A stretch of DNA of 7,509 nt from Emticicia sp943368675 (GTDB lineage Bacteria > Bacteroidota > Bacteroidia > Cytophagales > Spirosomataceae): NCBI GenBank assembly GCA_943368675.1, contig CALRLN020000261.1, positions 1 through 7,509 of the forward strand, written 5' to 3'. Below, one piece after another: positions 5,677-7,509 of the stretch (position 1 is its first letter; every line of letters begins with the position of its first letter). The notes below the pieces were generated by a model. The model did no database searches, was not told where the DNA came from, and saw only the letters and a list, made by a program, of their open reading frames with translations. The translations under genes and the position numbers were made by a program.

Positions 5677-7206
5677 ATGACAGAACAAATTCTTATTCTT
5701 GATTTCGGCTCTCAGTTTACGCAATTGATTGCCCGGAGAGTCAGAGAACTTAATGTGTATTGCGAAATACACCCTTTCAATAAAATCCCTGCTATTACGT
5801 CTGAAATCAAAGGCATTATCCTTTCGGGTAGTCCATGCTCTGTGCGTGAAGAAGATGCCCCTACTGTTAATTGGCAGGGCTTTCCTGCAGAAATTCCGGT
5901 TTTGGGAGTTTGCTATGGGGCTCAACTAATGGCACAAACAGGTGGAGGGGAGGTATTACCCTCATCTATCAGAGAATATGGCCGCACGATTCTGAACAAA
6001 ATAGATAATCGCTATGCCCTGTTCAAAGATGTAGTGGATAACACACAGGTATGGATGTCACACAGTGATACCATCGCCAGCCCTCCGACAGGAGCAGACA
6101 TTATTGCTTCTACCGATACCGTAAAAGTAGCCGCCTTTAAGTTACATGACCAGCCTCGCTATGGTATCCAGTTCCACCCTGAAGTTACGCATACCCTACA
6201 GGGTAAAACCATATTGAAAAACTTTGTTGTTGATATCTGCGAATGCTCACAGAACTGGACACCGGATTCGTTTGCAGAAGCAACTATTAAGGAACTGAAA
6301 GAGAAATTGGGCGATGATAAAGTAATTATGGGCTTATCGGGTGGAGTAGATTCTTCAGTTGCGGCTACTTTGATACATCATGCGATCGGAAAAAATCTGT
6401 ACTGTATTTTTGTAGATAATGGTCTGTTGCGTAAAAACGAGTTTGAAGAGGTATTAGAGTCATACAAAGGTCTTGGCTTGAATGTGATAGGTGTTGATGC
6501 AAAAGAGCAATTCTATACTGCATTAGAAGGATTAACAGACCCTGAAGAAAAACGAAAAGCCATTGGTAAAACATTTATCGATGTTTTTGATGCCGAAGCA
6601 CATAAAGTAGAAGGGGCAGCCTGGTTAGGTCAGGGAACTATCTATCCTGATGTAATTGAGTCTGTTTCCGTAAAAGGTCCGTCTGTTACTATTAAATCGC
6701 ACCACAATGTCGGCGGTCTGCCTGACTTTATGAAATTGCAGGTAGTAGAACCTTTGAGGCTTTTATTTAAAGACGGTGTGAGAGAAGTTGGTAAATCTTT
6801 GGATATACCTCAGAATATTCTCGGTCGCCACCCATTCCCGGGTCCGGGTTTGGCCATTCGCATCCTTGGTGATATTACACCTGAAAAAGTGCAGATTTTA
6901 CAGGAAGTAGATGCTATTTTTATTAATGCATTAAAAGATAGTGGTCTGTACGATAAGGTATGGCAGGCAGGCGCTATTTTGTTGCCTATTCAAAGCGTAG
7001 GTGTAATGGGTGATGAAAGAACTTATGAGAAAGTAGTTGCTCTTCGTGCAGTAACGAGTATAGATGGCATGACGGCCGATTGGGCGCATCTGCCTTACGA
7101 ATTTCTGGCAGATGTATCTAACGAAATCATTAACAGAGTAAAAGGCGTTAACAGAGTGGTATATGACATCAGCTCAAAACCACCTGCAACAATAGAGTGG
7201 GAATAA
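5677..7206 (+). CDS. guaA: GMP synthase (glutamine-hydrolysing)
   Basis: 509 aa, full length. It converts XMP, ATP and glutamine to GMP, the last step of de novo guanine nucleotide synthesis, in the cytoplasm. The N-terminal class I glutamine amidotransferase domain (about 1-190) starts ILILDFGSQFTQLIARRVRE and has nucleophile Cys79 (GVCYGAQ) with His167 and Glu169 (FHPEV). The ATP-pyrophosphatase domain carries the PP-loop SGGVDSS (221-227). The C-terminal dimerisation/XMP-binding domain shows RHPFPGPGLAIR, QSVGVMGDERTY and the terminal PPATIEWE. All catalytic motifs are intact. It lies 65 bp after the M1 peptidase gene, from which it is functionally unrelated, and has its own promoter and a strong terminator, so it appears to be transcribed alone and not with guaB. 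Confidence 0.98.
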   Translation: MTEQILILDFGSQFTQLIARRVRELNVYCEIHPFNKIPAITSEIKGIILSGSPCSVREEDAPTVNWQGFPAEIPVLGVCYGAQLMAQTGGGEVLPSSIREYGRTILNKIDNRYALFKDVVDNTQVWMSHSDTIASPPTGADIIASTDTVKVAAFKLHDQPRYGIQFHPEVTHTLQGKTILKNFVVDICECSQNWTPDSFAEATIKELKEKLGDDKVIMGLSGGVDSSVAATLIHHAIGKNLYCIFVDNGLLRKNEFEEVLESYKGLGLNVIGVDAKEQFYTALEGLTDPEEKRKAIGKTFIDVFDAEAHKVEGAAWLGQGTIYPDVIESVSVKGPSVTIKSHHNVGGLPDFMKLQVVEPLRLLFKDGVREVGKSLDIPQNILGRHPFPGPGLAIRILGDITPEKVQILQEVDAIFINALKDSGLYDKVWQAGAILLPIQSVGVMGDERTYEKVVALRAVTSIDGMTADWAHLPYEFLADVSNEIINRVKGVNRVVYDISSKPPATIEWE

Positions 7207-7217
7207 GATTTTGAGAC

Positions 7218-7264
7218 TATATATTAAAAAAGCTCTTTCACTGAAAGAGCTTTTTTAATATATA
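7218..7264. terminator. Bidirectional terminator between guaA and the convergent gene
   Basis: Bases 7218-7238 pair perfectly with 7244-7264, a 21-bp stem with loop CACTG (7239-7243). The core is GCTCTTT/AAAGAGC, flanked by six A on the left and six T on the right, followed by an AT-rich extension. The A and T tracts make it work as an intrinsic terminator on either strand, which fits the convergent arrangement: it sits between the guaA stop (7206) and the stop of the minus-strand gene (7278). Confidence 0.92.
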
Positions 7265-7277
7265 TGATATTTACAAT

Positions 7278-7509
7278 TTAATTAGCGCTTATTTCTCTCA
7301 ATTGTAATTTTTCTGTGGTTGTTACAGCTTTTGCTTCTACAATTTTAGCTTCAGCGGCGGCTGTTATTTCTTCTTTGGCTTTCCTGGCTTGAAATCGTTT
7401 TACTTCCAACCAGTTAGCTACCAGATAATAACACACCAGCAGGAATAAAATAAAGAAGCAAAGCTCGGTATTACTAAAGTATAATCTGGCAGAATAAGTT
7501 AAGACAGTC
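7278..7509 (-). CDS. C-terminal end of an unidentified membrane protein (partial)
   Basis: An open minus-strand frame runs from the right edge of the window to a TAA (plus-strand bases 7278-7280), giving the last 76 residues. No Met occurs in frame, so the start lies beyond the window. Near its middle is a clear membrane segment of about 20 residues (LCFFILFLLVCYYLVANWL), followed by a positively charged stretch (VKRFQARKAK) and an Ala/Glu/Lys-rich helical tail ending REISAN. By the positive-inside rule the tail is probably cytoplasmic. That it is a real gene is supported by the unbroken frame, the membrane segment followed by a charged tail, and the bidirectional terminator placed just past its stop. 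The family cannot be named; the C-terminus of a transporter or other integral membrane protein is possible. Confidence 0.7.
   Translation of the reverse strand, partial: TVLTYSARLYFSNTELCFFILFLLVCYYLVANWLEVKRFQARKAKEEITAAAEAKIVEAKAVTTTEKLQLREISAN

Noticed and set aside
5602..5929. Minus-strand frame 5602-5925 and plus-strand frame 5729-5929 at the start of guaA
   Set aside because: Both overlap the conserved glutamine amidotransferase domain of guaA and look like shadow frames.
1..7509. CRISPR arrays, tRNA or rRNA genes, insertion sequences, phage genes
   Set aside because: No regularly spaced direct repeats, no tRNA-like cloverleaf, and no transposase, integrase or phage motifs were seen on either strand.

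Overview
The window looks like ordinary chromosomal DNA from a member of the Bacteroidota. The evidence is: AT-rich DNA; start codons without recognisable Shine-Dalgarno sequences; four of the five intergenic regions upstream of a plus-strand gene carrying a TAnnTTTG box (the Bacteroidota -7 element) a short distance before the ATG; and protein families typical of the phylum, including a TlpA-like redoxin with a beta-rich N-terminal half and a compact secreted M1 metallopeptidase. The genus cannot be fixed from the sequence alone; a Cytophagales or Sphingobacteriales-type organism is a reasonable guess.

Layout, left to right. 10-1251 (+) is an exported thioredoxin-fold protein with a CPNC redox centre, followed by a hairpin terminator. 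1455-2096 (+) is a peroxiredoxin-like protein with no cysteine at all. A 148-bp near-palindromic repeat (2101-2248) separates it from an RBBP9/YdeN-type alpha/beta hydrolase (2266-2847, +). 3012-3914 (+) is a YdhF-type aldo/keto reductase whose catalytic His is replaced by Gln. It ends in a strong terminator whose 3' arm also carries the -33 element of the next gene's promoter. 4022-5611 (+) is an exported M1 zinc aminopeptidase. 5677-7206 (+) is guaA (GMP synthase) with a short-leader promoter containing a perfect 10-bp palindrome. A 21-bp-stem bidirectional terminator then separates guaA from the convergent C-terminal end of an unidentified membrane protein (7278 to the right edge, -).

The genes do not form one pathway. 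Each has its own promoter and/or terminator, except the hydrolase at 2266, which has no visible promoter and may depend on read-through from 1455-2096 across the repeat. I see no dedicated mobile, defence or secretion system. The features most worth following up are two redox-fold proteins that lost canonical catalytic residues (the Cys-less peroxiredoxin-like protein and the His-to-Gln aldo/keto reductase), the intergenic repeat with its GC-rich insert, and the compact regulatory architectures before the peptidase and guaA.
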